In this document: positions 26,363-36,953 of the stretch, piece by piece
How positions within the stretch are numbered: the first letter of the stretch is position 1
Layout: every line of letters begins with the position of its first letter
Assembly: GCF_000257665.1 (NCBI RefSeq)
Contig: NZ_AJKR01000004.1
Coordinates: forward strand, 29,688-93,687
Direction of reading: 5' to 3'
Source: Candidatus Aquiluna sp. IMCC13023
Lineage (GTDB): Bacteria; Actinomycetota; Actinomycetes; Actinomycetales; Microbacteriaceae
Length of the DNA stretch: 64,000 nt
Translations under genes and position numbers: made by a program
Notes under the pieces: generated by a model
The model's database searches: none
What the model saw: the letters and a program-made list of their open reading frames with translations, nothing else
Told to the model about the DNA's origin: nothing

Positions 26363-27442
26363 GTGCTGAATACACTTCTGAAACCTGAGCATGACAAGCT
26401 GGGAGCCAGCTTTACCGAGTTCGGTGGCTGGGAGATGCCCGTGCGATACGGCTCAGACATCGACGAGCACCATAGTGTCAGAAATAGCTGTGGCCTTTTT
26501 GATATCAGCCACATGGCAGAAATCAGAGTGACCGGCCAAGCCGAAGAATTTCTTGATTACGCGCTAATTTCCAAGCTGTCTGAAATCGAGAACGGCCGCG
26601 CGAAATACACCATGATCTGTGACGATCAGGGCGGCATCATTGATGACCTGATTGTTTATCGCCTCGATGATGATGAGTTCATGATCGTTGCCAATGCTGG
26701 CAACCAGCACCAAGTAGTTGAGGCGCTAAAAAATCGCCTAGAAAACTTTCCAGACACCAGAGTCGCTGACGAATCTGGCCGCTGGTCACTGATCGCAATG
26801 CAAGGCCCAAAAACAAAAGAGATACTCGGGACACTTGTTGATGTCGACCTTACTGTTCTGAAGTATTACTCGATTGCAAGTGCGGTACTGGATGGCAAAG
26901 ATGTTTTTCTAGCCCGAACCGGTTACACCGGCGAAGACGGCTTTGAAATCTTTGTTGAAGGAGACCCAAGCGGTGTCTGGCAATTATTGCTTTCACAAGA
27001 AGGGGTATCGCCCTGCGGCCTAGCCTGCAGGGACACTCTCAGGCTTGAAGCCGGCATGCCACTTTATGGTCACGAGCTAAATAAAGACCTCACGCCCTTT
27101 GCCGCAAATCTCGGCAAGGTAATACGTTTTGATAAGCCAAGCTTCGTCGGCAAAGAGGCCCTTGAGCAACGAAAGTCTCCCAAACAAAAACTCTTTGGCC
27201 TTCAGGGTGATGGCCGCAGGGCTGCAAGAGCCGACTACGAGATCTTCTTGCCGGGCGGAACTGATTCAATCGGAATGGTTACTTCTGGAGTGTTGTCGCC
27301 AACCTTGCAGGTGCCAATCGCGTTGGCGCTCCTAAACGCCGATGCCGGTTTGGAGATTGGCTCTGAAGTAGAGGCAGATGTTCGTGGAACGAGAATTTTT
27401 TACAAAGTAGTTGAGTTACCGTTTTATAAGCGCGGAAGGTAA
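26363..27442 (+). CDS. gcvT: Glycine cleavage T-protein (aminomethyltransferase)
   Basis: Transfers the methylene group from the lipoyl arm of H-protein to tetrahydrofolate, releasing ammonia. The 359 residues have FTEFGGWEMPVRYG (about residues 18-31), GLFDISHMAEIRV, the folate-contact DDLIVYRL with its Asp, ARTGYTGEDGFEIF, LACRDTLRLEAGMPLYGHEL and ALLNADAGLEIGSEV. The start is GTG; no Shine-Dalgarno, but a well-placed -10 suggests leaderless mRNA. First gene of gcvT-gcvH-gcvP. Confidence 0.96.
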   Translation: MLNTLLKPEHDKLGASFTEFGGWEMPVRYGSDIDEHHSVRNSCGLFDISHMAEIRVTGQAEEFLDYALISKLSEIENGRAKYTMICDDQGGIIDDLIVYRLDDDEFMIVANAGNQHQVVEALKNRLENFPDTRVADESGRWSLIAMQGPKTKEILGTLVDVDLTVLKYYSIASAVLDGKDVFLARTGYTGEDGFEIFVEGDPSGVWQLLLSQEGVSPCGLACRDTLRLEAGMPLYGHELNKDLTPFAANLGKVIRFDKPSFVGKEALEQRKSPKQKLFGLQGDGRRAARADYEIFLPGGTDSIGMVTSGVLSPTLQVPIALALLNADAGLEIGSEVEADVRGTRIFYKVVELPFYKRGR

Positions 27443-27450
27443 ATAAGAAC

Positions 27451-27822
27451 ATGGCAAATCCTGAGAACTTGAAATACACCAAGGAACACGAGTGGATCCT
27501 TATCCAGGACGATATCGCCACCGTCGGAATCACCAAGTATGCAGCTGACGCGCTTGGAGAAATCGTCTACGTGGACCTTCCAAAGGTCGGTAGCGTCGCC
27601 GCTCACATGAAGATTTGTGGCGAGATTGAGTCCACCAAGTCAGTTGGCGAACTCTACGCACCAATGGACGGCGAGATAACCGAGGTCAACGGCGCACTTG
27701 ACCAAGCACCCGATCAGGTAAATCAAGATCCATTTGGGGATGGATGGTTGATAAAAATTCGTTATACCTCTTTGCCAGACCTTCTTTCATCGACCGAATA
27801 CGACGCATTAGTTGGAGAGTAA
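27451..27822 (+). CDS. gcvH: Glycine cleavage H-protein
   Basis: Lipoylated carrier that shuttles the aminomethyl group between P- and T-proteins. The 123 residues fit the family. ESTKSVGELYAP carries the lipoyl lysine at about residue 63, and the flanking KYTKEHEWI and VGITKYAADALGEIVYVDLP are typical. ATG follows GGAAGG with good spacing, 8 bp after gcvT. Confidence 0.97.
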   Translation: MANPENLKYTKEHEWILIQDDIATVGITKYAADALGEIVYVDLPKVGSVAAHMKICGEIESTKSVGELYAPMDGEITEVNGALDQAPDQVNQDPFGDGWLIKIRYTSLPDLLSSTEYDALVGE

Positions 27823-27825
27823 CTG

Positions 27826-30651
27826 TTGTTAGATCACCACAATTTTCGAAATCGCCACATCGGACCCAATGCTGCCCAGCAGCAGCACATGCTGGATTAC
27901 CTAGGGATCAAAGACCTGGCGGAGCTAATGGAGGCTGCGCTTCCAGAAGCAATCCACTACAGAGGTGGCAGCACTCTTCCGGATGCCATCAGCGAGGACG
28001 AGGCTCTTGATCGCCTGAAGGGCATAGCTTCAAAAAACCACATAACTCAGACTTTCATTGGCCTGGGCTACTACGGCACCAGAACCCCCGGGGTTATCAA
28101 GCGCAACGTGCTAGAAAACCCAAGCTGGTATACCGCCTACACCCCCTACCAACCGGAGATCAGCCAGGGCCGTCTTGAGGGAATTCTAAACTTCCAGACA
28201 ATGGTCACCGAACTAACCGGCATGAAGACAGCTAACGCTTCGATGCTCGATGAATCAACCGCAGTGGTTGAAGCGATGATGGTTGCTAAACGCAGCTCCG
28301 ACAGCGATTCGAGCATTTTCTTCGTAGACAACGATCTCTACCCACAAACCAAGTCTCTGCTTGAGCACCGTGCAGAACCGCTTGGCATTGTCATTACCTA
28401 CTTCGATCCAACCAAACTTGACCAGCTAGACCAAGAGTGCTTTGGCGCAGTGGTTCAGTATCCGGGAGCAAGCGGCCGGATCATCGACTTCGATGGTCTG
28501 TTTGCAAAGATCCACGAGTTCGGCGGTCTAGCCATTGCGAGCGCCGACCTAATGGCGCTTACCCTCTTGCGCTCACCGGGCGAAGCCGGTGCGGACGTTG
28601 TTTGCGGTACCACTCAAAGATTTGGTGTCCCGATGGGCTTCGGTGGCCCGCACGCCGGATACCTAGCCGTTCGTGAAAAGCTAGAGCGCACCATGCCCGG
28701 AAGGCTCGTTGGAGTGTCAGTGGACGCCGAAGGAGCTCCCGCCTATCGCCTGACTCTGCAGACCAGAGAGCAGCACATTAGGCGCGAGAAGGCAACCAGC
28801 AACATTTGCACCGCCCAAGTTTTACTGGCAGTGATGGCTGGCATGTATGCGGTTTACCACGGTCCAAAAAACCTCAAGGCGATTGCCCTAGAAATCCACC
28901 ACAAGGCCTCGGCGCTCGCAGCGGTTTTGGAAGAAGTCGGCTTCAGCCTTCAGAACGGTAAGTTCTTCGACACCATAAGAATTACCGATACCGATGCTGA
29001 AAAGTTCTACCAAGCCGCTCGAGCCAAAGAGCTCACCGTATTGCGAGTTGACGACACCACAATCGGCATCTCGATTGATGAGAGCACCTCTTGGGATCAC
29101 CTGGCAGAACTTGCCGGTGCTTTTGGGGCCAGAGCCCCTAGGCACGAGGATGCAACCGATCGCTTGAGAAACCACCGCACTAGCGCTTATCTTGAGCACC
29201 CGGTGTTCAACACTTATCACTCTGAGACCGCAATGATGCGCTACCTCAAGAAGCTTGCTGACTACGATTACGCGCTTGACCGGGGAATGATTCCACTGGG
29301 CTCCTGCACCATGAAGCTGAACTCGGTAACCGAGATGGAAGCTGTCACCTGGCCAGAGATTGCCAACCTGCACCCTTTTGCCCCTGCCGAAGACACCCAG
29401 GGCTACATGGAGCTCATCAAAGAACTAAGTAGCTGGCTAAGCGACATAACCGGCTACGAAGCGGTATCCCTGCAGCCAAACGCAGGTAGCCAGGGTGAAC
29501 TAGCCGGCATGCTTGCAATCCGCGGCTACCACCGATCAAGGGGTGACTACCAGAGAAATATTTGCCTAATCCCATCCTCTGCCCACGGCACTAACGGGGC
29601 TAGCGCTGTCTTAGCTGGCATGGAAGTAGTTGTTGTCAGCTGCGATGCACAGGGAAACGTTGATGTTCTTGAGCTAAAGCAAAAGATTTCCGAAGCCGGC
29701 GACAAGCTTGCGGCCCTAATGATTACCTACCCGTCTACTCACGGTGTTTACGAAGAAGCAGTTGTTGAAATTTGCGACCTTGTTCATGCTGCAGGTGGCC
29801 AGGTCTACATCGATGGTGCAAACACCAATGCAGTTGTTGGCTATGCGAAGTTCGGTGAGTTCGGTGGCGATGTTTCACACCTGAACCTTCACAAGACCTT
29901 CTGCATCCCTCACGGTGGTGGCGGACCAGGTGTCGGACCGGTTGTTGCCAGGTCTCACCTTCAAGAGTTTTTGCCGGGCCACTCAATGGCTCAAATCGAG
30001 CTCCCAAATTACGGACCGGTTTCCGGTGCTCCATTTGGATCCCCAAGCATCCTGCCAATCTCCTGGGCCTATGTTCAGATGATGGGCAGTGAAGGCTTGA
30101 TGCGTGCAACCGCAGTTGCGGTTCTAAGCGCAAACTACGTGGCCAAGAAACTCTCCGGCGCCTTCCCGCTCTTGTACACGGGAAAGAACGGACTGATTGC
30201 CCACGAGGCAATCATCGATATTCGACCGCTGCAGGCTTCGACTGGAATCGGTAATGATGACATTGCGAAACGATTGGTCGACTACGGATTCCACGCCCCA
30301 ACAATGAGCTTCCCGGTAAACGGAACTCTAATGATTGAGCCGACCGAATCCGAGCCTTTGGAAGAGCTCGATCGATTCATCGATGCGATGTTGGCGATCA
30401 GGCAAGAGGCCCAGAAGGTTGAAGACGGCACCTGGAGTCTTGAAGATAACCCACTGGTAAATTCCCCTCACACCGCAAGCCAGCTCACCGGTGACTGGAA
30501 CCACGCCTACTCGAGAGAGACCGCTGTGTTTCCGGTGGCTGGACAGTCAAAGGGGAAGTACTGGCCGCCGGTTAGAAGGCTAGATGGTGCCTTTGGTGAC
30601 AGAAACCTCACCTGCACCTGCCCTCCTATCGAGAGCTTCATGACTAACTAG
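27826..30651 (+). CDS. gcvP: Glycine dehydrogenase (P-protein), fused alpha/beta form
   Basis: PLP-dependent decarboxylation of glycine. At 941 residues it is the single-chain form with both halves. The N-terminal half holds [22 protein letters not shown]; the C-terminal half holds [12 protein letters not shown] and the PLP lysine in [18 protein letters not shown]. The TTG start ([14 protein letters not shown]) follows GGAGAG and lies 3 bp after gcvH. The L-protein (lipoamide dehydrogenase) is not in the window. Confidence 0.97.
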   Translation: MLDHHNFRNRHIGPNAAQQQHMLDYLGIKDLAELMEAALPEAIHYRGGSTLPDAISEDEALDRLKGIASKNHITQTFIGLGYYGTRTPGVIKRNVLENPSWYTAYTPYQPEISQGRLEGILNFQTMVTELTGMKTANASMLDESTAVVEAMMVAKRSSDSDSSIFFVDNDLYPQTKSLLEHRAEPLGIVITYFDPTKLDQLDQECFGAVVQYPGASGRIIDFDGLFAKIHEFGGLAIASADLMALTLLRSPGEAGADVVCGTTQRFGVPMGFGGPHAGYLAVREKLERTMPGRLVGVSVDAEGAPAYRLTLQTREQHIRREKATSNICTAQVLLAVMAGMYAVYHGPKNLKAIALEIHHKASALAAVLEEVGFSLQNGKFFDTIRITDTDAEKFYQAARAKELTVLRVDDTTIGISIDESTSWDHLAELAGAFGARAPRHEDATDRLRNHRTSAYLEHPVFNTYHSETAMMRYLKKLADYDYALDRGMIPLGSCTMKLNSVTEMEAVTWPEIANLHPFAPAEDTQGYMELIKELSSWLSDITGYEAVSLQPNAGSQGELAGMLAIRGYHRSRGDYQRNICLIPSSAHGTNGASAVLAGMEVVVVSCDAQGNVDVLELKQKISEAGDKLAALMITYPSTHGVYEEAVVEICDLVHAAGGQVYIDGANTNAVVGYAKFGEFGGDVSHLNLHKTFCIPHGGGGPGVGPVVARSHLQEFLPGHSMAQIELPNYGPVSGAPFGSPSILPISWAYVQMMGSEGLMRATAVAVLSANYVAKKLSGAFPLLYTGKNGLIAHEAIIDIRPLQASTGIGNDDIAKRLVDYGFHAPTMSFPVNGTLMIEPTESEPLEELDRFIDAMLAIRQEAQKVEDGTWSLEDNPLVNSPHTASQLTGDWNHAYSRETAVFPVAGQSKGKYWPPVRRLDGAFGDRNLTCTCPPIESFMTN

Positions 30652-30759
30652 CCCCTCGAACCAACTGATCATTTATGATTTGCGCGACCATTTGCATTGC
30701 GAGAACGTGGGCTGCTAACTCGATGGTCAAACTATTCACACATAATTTAAATAGGGGAC

Positions 30760-32277
30760 CTAATGGGACGCCTTCCAGCTAAAGCCGTTCATCAAAAACT
30801 GATTGCTGGCTTCTAGCTCGCCGCTTAACTCTCGGTCTGGACCCATGCCCATAACCTGTTCGCGCAACGAGGAGATAACAGCTCCGGTCCTACTTGCCGG
30901 AGCAAGCGGAGCACGTAATTCAACTGCTCGTGCGGCGGCAACCAGTTCGATAGCCATGATCCTGCGAAGGTTATCGACGGACTTTCTTAGTTTCCTGCCG
31001 GCATGCCAGCCCATGGAGACATGATCTTCCTGCATAGCCGAAGAAGGAATTGAATCAACGCTGGCAGGAACCGCTAGCCGCTTATTTTCAGAGACCATCC
31101 CAGCTTGAGTGTATTGAGCAATCATTAGCCCGGAATCAACACCGGCGTCATGAGCTAAAAAGTGCGGCAAGCCCCGGTTTCTGGAAACATCCAAGAACCG
31201 ATCGGTCCTGCGCTCACTGATGGAACCTAGGTCCGCAACTGCAATTGCCAAAAAGTCGAGCACATAACCAACCGGGGCGCCGTGGAAATTGCCATTGGAG
31301 CTGACTTCACCGGTGGACAGCACAACCGGATTATCGATAATCGCGGCAAGTTCGCGGCCTGCTACCAACTGAGCATGAGAAAGCGTGTCTCTCACAGCAC
31401 CGGAAACCTGAGGTGCACAGCGAAGCGAGTAAGCATCCTGCACAACCCCATCGCCGTGGCGATGGGAAGCAATAATCTCACTTCCCAAAAGCGCGCTGAA
31501 CATATTGTTTGCGCTTACTGCCTGGCCAGGATGCGGACGAAGGTCCTGATGCAGCTGGCTTCGAAGCGTCTGGTCTGTACCAAGTTGACCCTCAACGCTC
31601 ATTGCAGCAATCAAGTCGCCCTGATCAAGCAAAACTGAAAGGTCATGGCAGGCCATTATGAGCATGCCAAGCATGCCATCAGTGCCGTTTATCAGTGCCA
31701 GACCCTCTTTTTCCCTTAGCTCCACAGGCTCGATGCCGGCGGCTGCTAGGAGCGTGGCTACTGGCTTCTCTTGGCCATCCGGGCCATAGGCAGTGCCTTC
31801 ACCCATCAGCACCAAAGCGCAGTGAGCGAGTGGCGCAAGATCTCCGGAGCAACCCAAGGACCCATACTCCAAGACCTTCGGTGTGATGCCAGCGTTCAGA
31901 ATTGCTGCGTAGGTGGTTGCAATTAAGGACCTGACTCCGGTTTGACCCGAACACATGGTTTTTAGTCGAAGCAGCATTAGCGCTCGAACAACTTCTTTTT
32001 CAACCGGGTCTCCCATGCCTGCGGCATGCGAGCGAATAAGCGATTTCTGCAATTGCACCCGGTCTGCTTGCGGGATGTGCCGCTGAGCTAAAGCTCCAAA
32101 CCCGGTGGAGATTCCATAAACCGGCTCCTTTGCATTCGCTAGTTCTTCGATGTGCTTGCGAGTAGCATCCATGGCGGTAATGGCCGCATCAGAGATGGTG
32201 ATCTTTGCACCAAACCTTGCAACCGCAACCACGTCTTCAAGCGTCAGCCCACTGGTTGAAATTTCTACCTGGTTCAT
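30760..32277 (-). CDS. hutH: Histidine ammonia-lyase
   Basis: First step of histidine degradation, histidine to urocanate plus ammonia. The 505 residues are normal. The electrophilic MIO prosthetic group would form from Cys143-Ser144-Gly145 (YGSLGCSGDLAPLAH), where most family members have Ala-Ser-Gly; a CSG triad also occurs in some actinobacterial enzymes as far as I recall. Other conserved parts: YGISTGFGALA with the catalytic Tyr, ALINGTDGMLG and SNGNFHGAP. It is last in hutU-hutI-hutH, directly after hutI (ATG adjacent to its stop). Confidence 0.96.
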   Translation of the reverse strand: MNQVEISTSGLTLEDVVAVARFGAKITISDAAITAMDATRKHIEELANAKEPVYGISTGFGALAQRHIPQADRVQLQKSLIRSHAAGMGDPVEKEVVRALMLLRLKTMCSGQTGVRSLIATTYAAILNAGITPKVLEYGSLGCSGDLAPLAHCALVLMGEGTAYGPDGQEKPVATLLAAAGIEPVELREKEGLALINGTDGMLGMLIMACHDLSVLLDQGDLIAAMSVEGQLGTDQTLRSQLHQDLRPHPGQAVSANNMFSALLGSEIIASHRHGDGVVQDAYSLRCAPQVSGAVRDTLSHAQLVAGRELAAIIDNPVVLSTGEVSSNGNFHGAPVGYVLDFLAIAVADLGSISERRTDRFLDVSRNRGLPHFLAHDAGVDSGLMIAQYTQAGMVSENKRLAVPASVDSIPSSAMQEDHVSMGWHAGRKLRKSVDNLRRIMAIELVAAARAVELRAPLAPASRTGAVISSLREQVMGMGPDRELSGELEASNQFLMNGFSWKASH

Positions 32278-33432
32278 TTAGCGCCTCTCGTAGACTTTTC
32301 TGCCCTGCAGAAAGGTCTGGCTGATAACTGCGACCCCTGGCCGATAGGCCAGGTAGATGTGATTAGGTGCATCCAGCACCACAAAGTCCGCTCTTGAGCC
32401 AACCTCAAGCACTCCCTGATTGCCGCGAAGAGCCATCGCACCGCCCTTGGTGGCAGCCCAAATCGCTTGATCAACGCTAAAACCCATATCCCTGACCGCT
32501 AACGCGATGCAAAAGGCCATGGAGCTAGTGAAGCTTGAACCGGGATTGCAGTCAGTTGCAAGTGCAACAGCAATGCCTGCGTTCATAAGCTTGCCGCCCT
32601 GCGGGTAGGGGCTTCTTGTGCTGAACTCAGCACCGGGCAACAAGGTGGCCACGGTATTAGAGTTTTTTAGAAGTTCGATGTCGGCATCATCCAAAAAAGT
32701 GCAGTGATCAACCGATGCGCAATCAAGCTCGACCGCTAGAGCGATTGCTCCGATATTGGAAAGCTGGTTGGCGTGCATCCTGGGCTTTAGCCCAGCTTCA
32801 ATGCCAGCACTTAGGACTTTTCTGGCTTGGGCAACACTAAAAGCCCCGGTATCGCAGAACACATCGACCCATTTGGCAGTGATGCTCTCCAGCATCTTGC
32901 CTGCAACCAGATCGGTGTATTCCTCAGGGTTGCTCCCTGCTGGCACAACGTGAGCACCCAAAAAAGTGACCTCGTCGGTGAACTCGCTGGCGATTTCGAG
33001 CGACAGCTTCTCGGTCTCAGTATCTAGACCGTAGCCAGATTTGATTTCGAAGGTTGTAATCCCGCTTGCGTATAGCTCCTGAACTAACCCTGCCGTGTTC
33101 GCTCGAAGTTCCTCGGCGGTTGCGCTCCTGGTTGCGCTAACAGTCGAATTGATGCCACCGGCCTCGTATTTCTTTCCAGCCATTCGACTTGCAAACTCTT
33201 CGGAGCGCTCGCCGCCAAATACCAAGTGAGAATGCGAATCAACAAAGCCTGGAATCACGGTCTGTCCCGTTAGATCGACTTCGGTCTCACAGGCTGGCGC
33301 ATCTATGTTTTTACCCACCCAAGTTACCTGACCATCATCAACCACCATTGCAGCATCGGTAATTACAGTGAGCTCGCCTATTGCCTCAGCCGGTGAGACG
33401 AGAGTTGCAATGTTTCGATAGCAGGTTGACAT
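32278..33432 (-). CDS. hutI: Imidazolonepropionase
   Basis: Third step of histidine degradation: opens the imidazolone ring to N-formimino-glutamate. This 384-residue amidohydrolase has metal ligands in GFVDSHSHLVFGGER (HxH at about residues 66-68), MHANQLSN, DHCTFLDD and LATDCNPGSS. The start is ATG 33432, immediately after the hutU stop; the stop abuts the hutH start. Zero-gap packing of the three genes suggests one transcript driven from upstream of hutU. Confidence 0.96.
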   Translation of the reverse strand: MSTCYRNIATLVSPAEAIGELTVITDAAMVVDDGQVTWVGKNIDAPACETEVDLTGQTVIPGFVDSHSHLVFGGERSEEFASRMAGKKYEAGGINSTVSATRSATAEELRANTAGLVQELYASGITTFEIKSGYGLDTETEKLSLEIASEFTDEVTFLGAHVVPAGSNPEEYTDLVAGKMLESITAKWVDVFCDTGAFSVAQARKVLSAGIEAGLKPRMHANQLSNIGAIALAVELDCASVDHCTFLDDADIELLKNSNTVATLLPGAEFSTRSPYPQGGKLMNAGIAVALATDCNPGSSFTSSMAFCIALAVRDMGFSVDQAIWAATKGGAMALRGNQGVLEVGSRADFVVLDAPNHIYLAYRPGVAVISQTFLQGRKVYERR

Positions 33433-35094
33433 CTATTCGGTGTCCAGCATCGGAATGTGGACGTGCTTTTCCCTAGCAACGCTTTTAGCTTCCGGGTAAC
33501 CGGCATCAACGTGGCGAATAACACCCATGCCGGGGTCATTTGTCAGAACGCGTTGCAATTTTTGGGCGGCCAACGCTGTGCCATCGGCAACCGATACCTG
33601 ACCGGAGTGAATTGAGCGGCCCATGCCAACCCCGCCGCCATGGTGGATCGATACCCAGCTGGCACCAGAGGCAACATTGATCATCGCGTTTAGTAGCGGC
33701 CAGTCAGCAATCGCGTCTGAACCATCGAGCATTGCTTCGGTCTCTCGGTAAGGAGATGCAACGCTGCCGCAATCAAGGTGATCGCGACCGATAACAATCG
33801 GTGCGGAAACCTCTCCGGTTCGAACTAGCTCATTAAATGCCGCGCCTGCTTTATCGCGCTCGCCGAAACCCAGCCAGCAAATTCTTGCTGGCAAGCCCTG
33901 GAATTCGACTCGTTCCTGCGCAAGCTTGATCCAGCGGTGCAGGTGCTTGTTTTCTGGGAATAACTCGAGAATCGCCTGGTCGGTTCGGTAGATGTCTTTT
34001 TTGTCCCCGGATAGCGCGACCCAGCGGAAAGGACCCTTGCCCTCGCAGAACAATGGCCTGATATACGCCGGCACAAAGCCCGGGAATTTAAAGGCATCTT
34101 TATAGCCGCCCTTCCTTGCTTCGTCGCGGATTGAATTTCCGTAGTCAAAGACTTCGGCGCCTTTGGCCATAAAGCCAACCATCGCTTCAACCTGCTTGGC
34201 CATCGCGGTTTCTGCGCGGTCGGTGAATTCGGCTGGACTCGACGCTGCATATTCTTTGGCGTCTGATAAATCGACTCCCTCAGGAATGTAATAAAGCGGA
34301 TCGTGAGCGCTGGTCTGATCTGTCACGATGTCGATTGGAACCTCGCGCTTTAGTAACTCGGGAAAAATAGTTGCGGCATTGCCCACTAGCCCAACCGATA
34401 TTGCCTTGCGCTGGTTCTTATATTTAGTGACCCGCTCGATGGCGTCATCGATGTCGGTTGCGATTTCATCCAGGTACCTGGTCTGAACTCGCTTTTGAAG
34501 TCTTGATTCGTCAATGTCAACAATTAGACAGACACCCTCATTCATGGTCACGGCCAATGGTTGAGCGCCGCCCATGCCTCCGCAACCTCCGGTCAGAGTT
34601 ATTGTTCCTGCGAGGCTGCCGCCAAATCTCTTTTCGGCAACCGCGGCAAATGTTTCATAGGTGCCTTGCAAAATGCCTTGAGTTCCGATGTAAATCCAGG
34701 ACCCGGCAGTCATCTGGCCATACATCGTGAGGCCCATCTTTTCAAGCCTTCTAAATTCTGGCCACGTTGCCCAGTCACCAACCAGGTTGCTATTGGCAAG
34801 GATCACTCTTGGTGCCCACTCGTGGGTTTGGAAAACGCCAACTGGCTTACCCGACTGCACCAGCATGGTTTCGTCGTTCTTTAGGTGGGTGAGAGTGTTG
34901 GCCAGAGCATCAAAGCTCTCCCAGTTTCTGGCGGCTTTTCCGCTACCGCCATAGACAATGAGTTCTTCGGGGTGCTCGGCAACCGAGGGGTCCAGATTGT
35001 TGTAGAGCATCCTTAGCGCAGCCTCTTGCTGCCAGCCCTGAGTAGTCAAAGTATTACCGGTTGCTGCTCTTACGGTACGCGCCATTGATGTCAT
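33433..35094 (-). CDS. hutU: Urocanate hydratase
   Basis: Second step of histidine degradation, using tightly bound NAD as electrophile. The 553 residues match the family. Landmarks: [16 protein letters not shown] (residues 42-57), [19 protein letters not shown] (the NAD-site Gly-rich loop), [12 protein letters not shown] with the catalytic-region Cys, and [18 protein letters not shown] 35094 has GGTGA upstream; a second ATG three codons later is possible. First gene of the minus-strand hut operon. Confidence 0.96.
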   Translation of the reverse strand: MTSMARTVRAATGNTLTTQGWQQEAALRMLYNNLDPSVAEHPEELIVYGGSGKAARNWESFDALANTLTHLKNDETMLVQSGKPVGVFQTHEWAPRVILANSNLVGDWATWPEFRRLEKMGLTMYGQMTAGSWIYIGTQGILQGTYETFAAVAEKRFGGSLAGTITLTGGCGGMGGAQPLAVTMNEGVCLIVDIDESRLQKRVQTRYLDEIATDIDDAIERVTKYKNQRKAISVGLVGNAATIFPELLKREVPIDIVTDQTSAHDPLYYIPEGVDLSDAKEYAASSPAEFTDRAETAMAKQVEAMVGFMAKGAEVFDYGNSIRDEARKGGYKDAFKFPGFVPAYIRPLFCEGKGPFRWVALSGDKKDIYRTDQAILELFPENKHLHRWIKLAQERVEFQGLPARICWLGFGERDKAGAAFNELVRTGEVSAPIVIGRDHLDCGSVASPYRETEAMLDGSDAIADWPLLNAMINVASGASWVSIHHGGGVGMGRSIHSGQVSVADGTALAAQKLQRVLTNDPGMGVIRHVDAGYPEAKSVAREKHVHIPMLDTE

Positions 35095-35097
35095 AAC

Positions 35098-35128
35098 TGA
35101 AGTTCACCGCTACGGAGAGATAACTTCA
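35098..35128. promoter_or_regulatory. Inverted repeat before hutU
   Basis: TGAAGTT (35098-35104) and AACTTCA (35122-35128) form a 7-bp inverted repeat with a 17-bp spacer, directly upstream of hutU and flanking a -10-like TTATCT (minus strand, 35122-35117). Candidate operator for the IclR-type regulator on the other side of the gap. Confidence 0.45.
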
Positions 35129-35147
35129 ATCGAGGAAACAATAGTTG

Positions 35148-35165
35148 TGTCTGAGATTTCAGACA
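35148..35165. promoter_or_regulatory. Palindrome before the hut regulator (likely operator)
   Basis: TGTCTGA-GATT-TCAGACA is a perfect 7-bp inverted repeat with a 4-bp spacer, ending 10 bp before the regulator ATG. It touches a -10-like CATACT (35164-35169) that lies six bases before the ATG, so binding would block a leaderless promoter. Autoregulation is the simplest reading. Confidence 0.55.
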
Positions 35166-35175
35166 TACTTGAAAC

Positions 35176-35946
35176 ATGAGCAAAGTCCCCGCGGCGGCCA
35201 GAACCCTGTCTCTTCTTAGGCTCATGGCCGAATTAGGCCAACCAACAACGGCAAACCGCCTCGCCCAAAAGCTAGAAATTCCAAGATCCAGCTGCTACCA
35301 GTTGCTGGAGGTTCTTGAATCTCAAGGCTTCGCCATTCACTTCACCGAAGACAAGCGTTGGGGGTTGGGGCTTGCCGCCTGGGAGCTTGGAAGCGCCTAT
35401 AAGCGCCACGAACCATTGGAGAGACTCGCAAGACCAGTTATTACCAAACTCGTGGACGAGCTTTCCAAACGAGCGAACGTGGTTGGCCATCTTGGCGTGC
35501 TAGATGGCTCTGATGTTCTTTACTTGATAGAACAACGACCAATAAGAAGCCTGAAGCTGGTCACCGAAGTTGGCGTGAGGCTCCCTGCCCACCTAACCGC
35601 CTCCGGCAGATCGATGCTGGCCCACCTGGGTCAAAAACAGCTCATCGCCACCTTTGGTAGCGGTGAGCTTTCTAAAAGAACTTCACTTGGACCAAAAACC
35701 CTCAGGGAGCTAACTAGCTTGCTTGCAACCGAAGCAAAATCAGGCTTCGCCCTGGAGGTCGACGAAGTGACTCTTGGCTACGCCTCGGTTGGGGTTGCAA
35801 TCTTGGATCGCCTAAATCATCCGATCGCCGGTTTAGCAATCACGTTGCAATCCCAAGAGCTAGAAAAGCTACAGTTAGAACAATTGGCTCTGGCTCTCTC
35901 AAGAGCAGCCGATGAGCTATCCGGAAGGTTTGGTCACAGTGGCTGA
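35176..35946 (+). CDS. IclR-family regulator of the hut genes
   Basis: A 256-residue transcription factor with an N-terminal winged helix-turn-helix (AARTLSLLRLMAELGQPTTA then LAQKLEIPRSSCYQLLEVLE, about residues 7-50) and an IclR effector domain (about 75-250, with VGVRLPAHLTASGRSMLAHL and GYASVGVAILD). It is divergent from hutU and overlaps hutG by 8 bp, so a histidine- or urocanate-responsive hut regulator is inferred. IclR regulators of hut differ from the HutC/GntR type of proteobacteria. Confidence 0.88.
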   Translation: MSKVPAAARTLSLLRLMAELGQPTTANRLAQKLEIPRSSCYQLLEVLESQGFAIHFTEDKRWGLGLAAWELGSAYKRHEPLERLARPVITKLVDELSKRANVVGHLGVLDGSDVLYLIEQRPIRSLKLVTEVGVRLPAHLTASGRSMLAHLGQKQLIATFGSGELSKRTSLGPKTLRELTSLLATEAKSGFALEVDEVTLGYASVGVAILDRLNHPIAGLAITLQSQELEKLQLEQLALALSRAADELSGRFGHSG

Positions 35947-36808
35947 AGATCCCAAGTGGCAGCGAGCGAGCTCGCTCATCACCAATGCCGAATCAGTTAT
36001 TGGCCTGATTGACATCCCTGCCCACAAGCTCTCAATTAGTCAAACCAATGCGCACCTGACCCCAAAAGCAATAAGAGAAGCACTGCAAAGGTTTTCCACC
36101 CACTCCTACACCGCGGACAAAAACATCGCTGTTCAATCAATTCAAGACTTGGGTGAAATAGCAAACCCGGAGCAAAACGAACAGCAGACAATAGACACTC
36201 TCAATGCCGCAAACAAAGAACTGACTATTGCCCTGGGTGGAGACAACTCGATCACCTACGCTGCCGCTCTAGGCGTTTATGGAGAAAAGCTTTCAACCGC
36301 GGGGCTAATTACCCTCGATGCCCACCACGATCTAAGAGACGGCAACTCAAACGGCAGCCCAGTTAGGCGACTGATCGAAGCTGGGCTAAACCCCAAACAA
36401 GTAGTTCAGATTGGAATCAACGACTTTTCCAATTCCTCAGACTACGAACAACTTGCTCACTCACTCGGAATCACGGTAATAACCAGAATCGAGGTTGCAA
36501 GAATCGGTATCGCTAGCGCTTGCAAGAAAGCACTTGAAATCGCCGGTGCCAGCCTGGGTCCGATTCACGTTGACCTTGATGTCGATGTCTGCGATCAAAG
36601 TGTGGTTCCTGCCTGCCCAGCAGCTGCGCCTGGCGGCATCTCAGCGTTCGAGCTTCGGCAAGCAGCGAGGCTCTTGGCTTCGAACTCCCTAGTTCGCGGT
36701 CTAGACATAACCGAGATCGACGCATCGAGGGACACCGAAGACCAAAGAACGATAAGACTCGGTGCTCTTTTGGTTCTGGAAGCAGTGGCCGGCCAGCTCA
36801 GTAGATAG
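35939..36808 (+). CDS. hutG: Formimidoylglutamase (arginase/ureohydrolase family)
   Basis: Likely last step of histidine degradation: formimino-glutamate to glutamate plus formamide. I start at GTG 35939 (MAEDPKWQRASSLI), overlapping the regulator stop by 8 bp, with GGAAGG upstream; ATG 35912 is an alternative. The ureohydrolase metal motifs are DAHHDLRDG and HVDLDVDVCD, and the PGG turn is kept. The first motif reads GGDNSIT, with Asn replacing the usual His ligand of GGDHS. Agmatinase or arginase cannot be fully excluded from sequence, but the hut context decides. Confidence 0.88.
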   Translation: MAEDPKWQRASSLITNAESVIGLIDIPAHKLSISQTNAHLTPKAIREALQRFSTHSYTADKNIAVQSIQDLGEIANPEQNEQQTIDTLNAANKELTIALGGDNSITYAAALGVYGEKLSTAGLITLDAHHDLRDGNSNGSPVRRLIEAGLNPKQVVQIGINDFSNSSDYEQLAHSLGITVITRIEVARIGIASACKKALEIAGASLGPIHVDLDVDVCDQSVVPACPAAAPGGISAFELRQAARLLASNSLVRGLDITEIDASRDTEDQRTIRLGALLVLEAVAGQLSR

Positions 36809-36953
36809 CCAGCAACTCGAATCTGATGCGCCAACTGCGTGTGATTCGATTCATGCCAAAGCGGGCGATAAACTATTGGTAGTTGCGAGGTTGCAAGCAG
36901 CCAACAATCCGACCCGAAACTTGGCATCAGCCCAAGAAAACCGAAGGGGAAAA

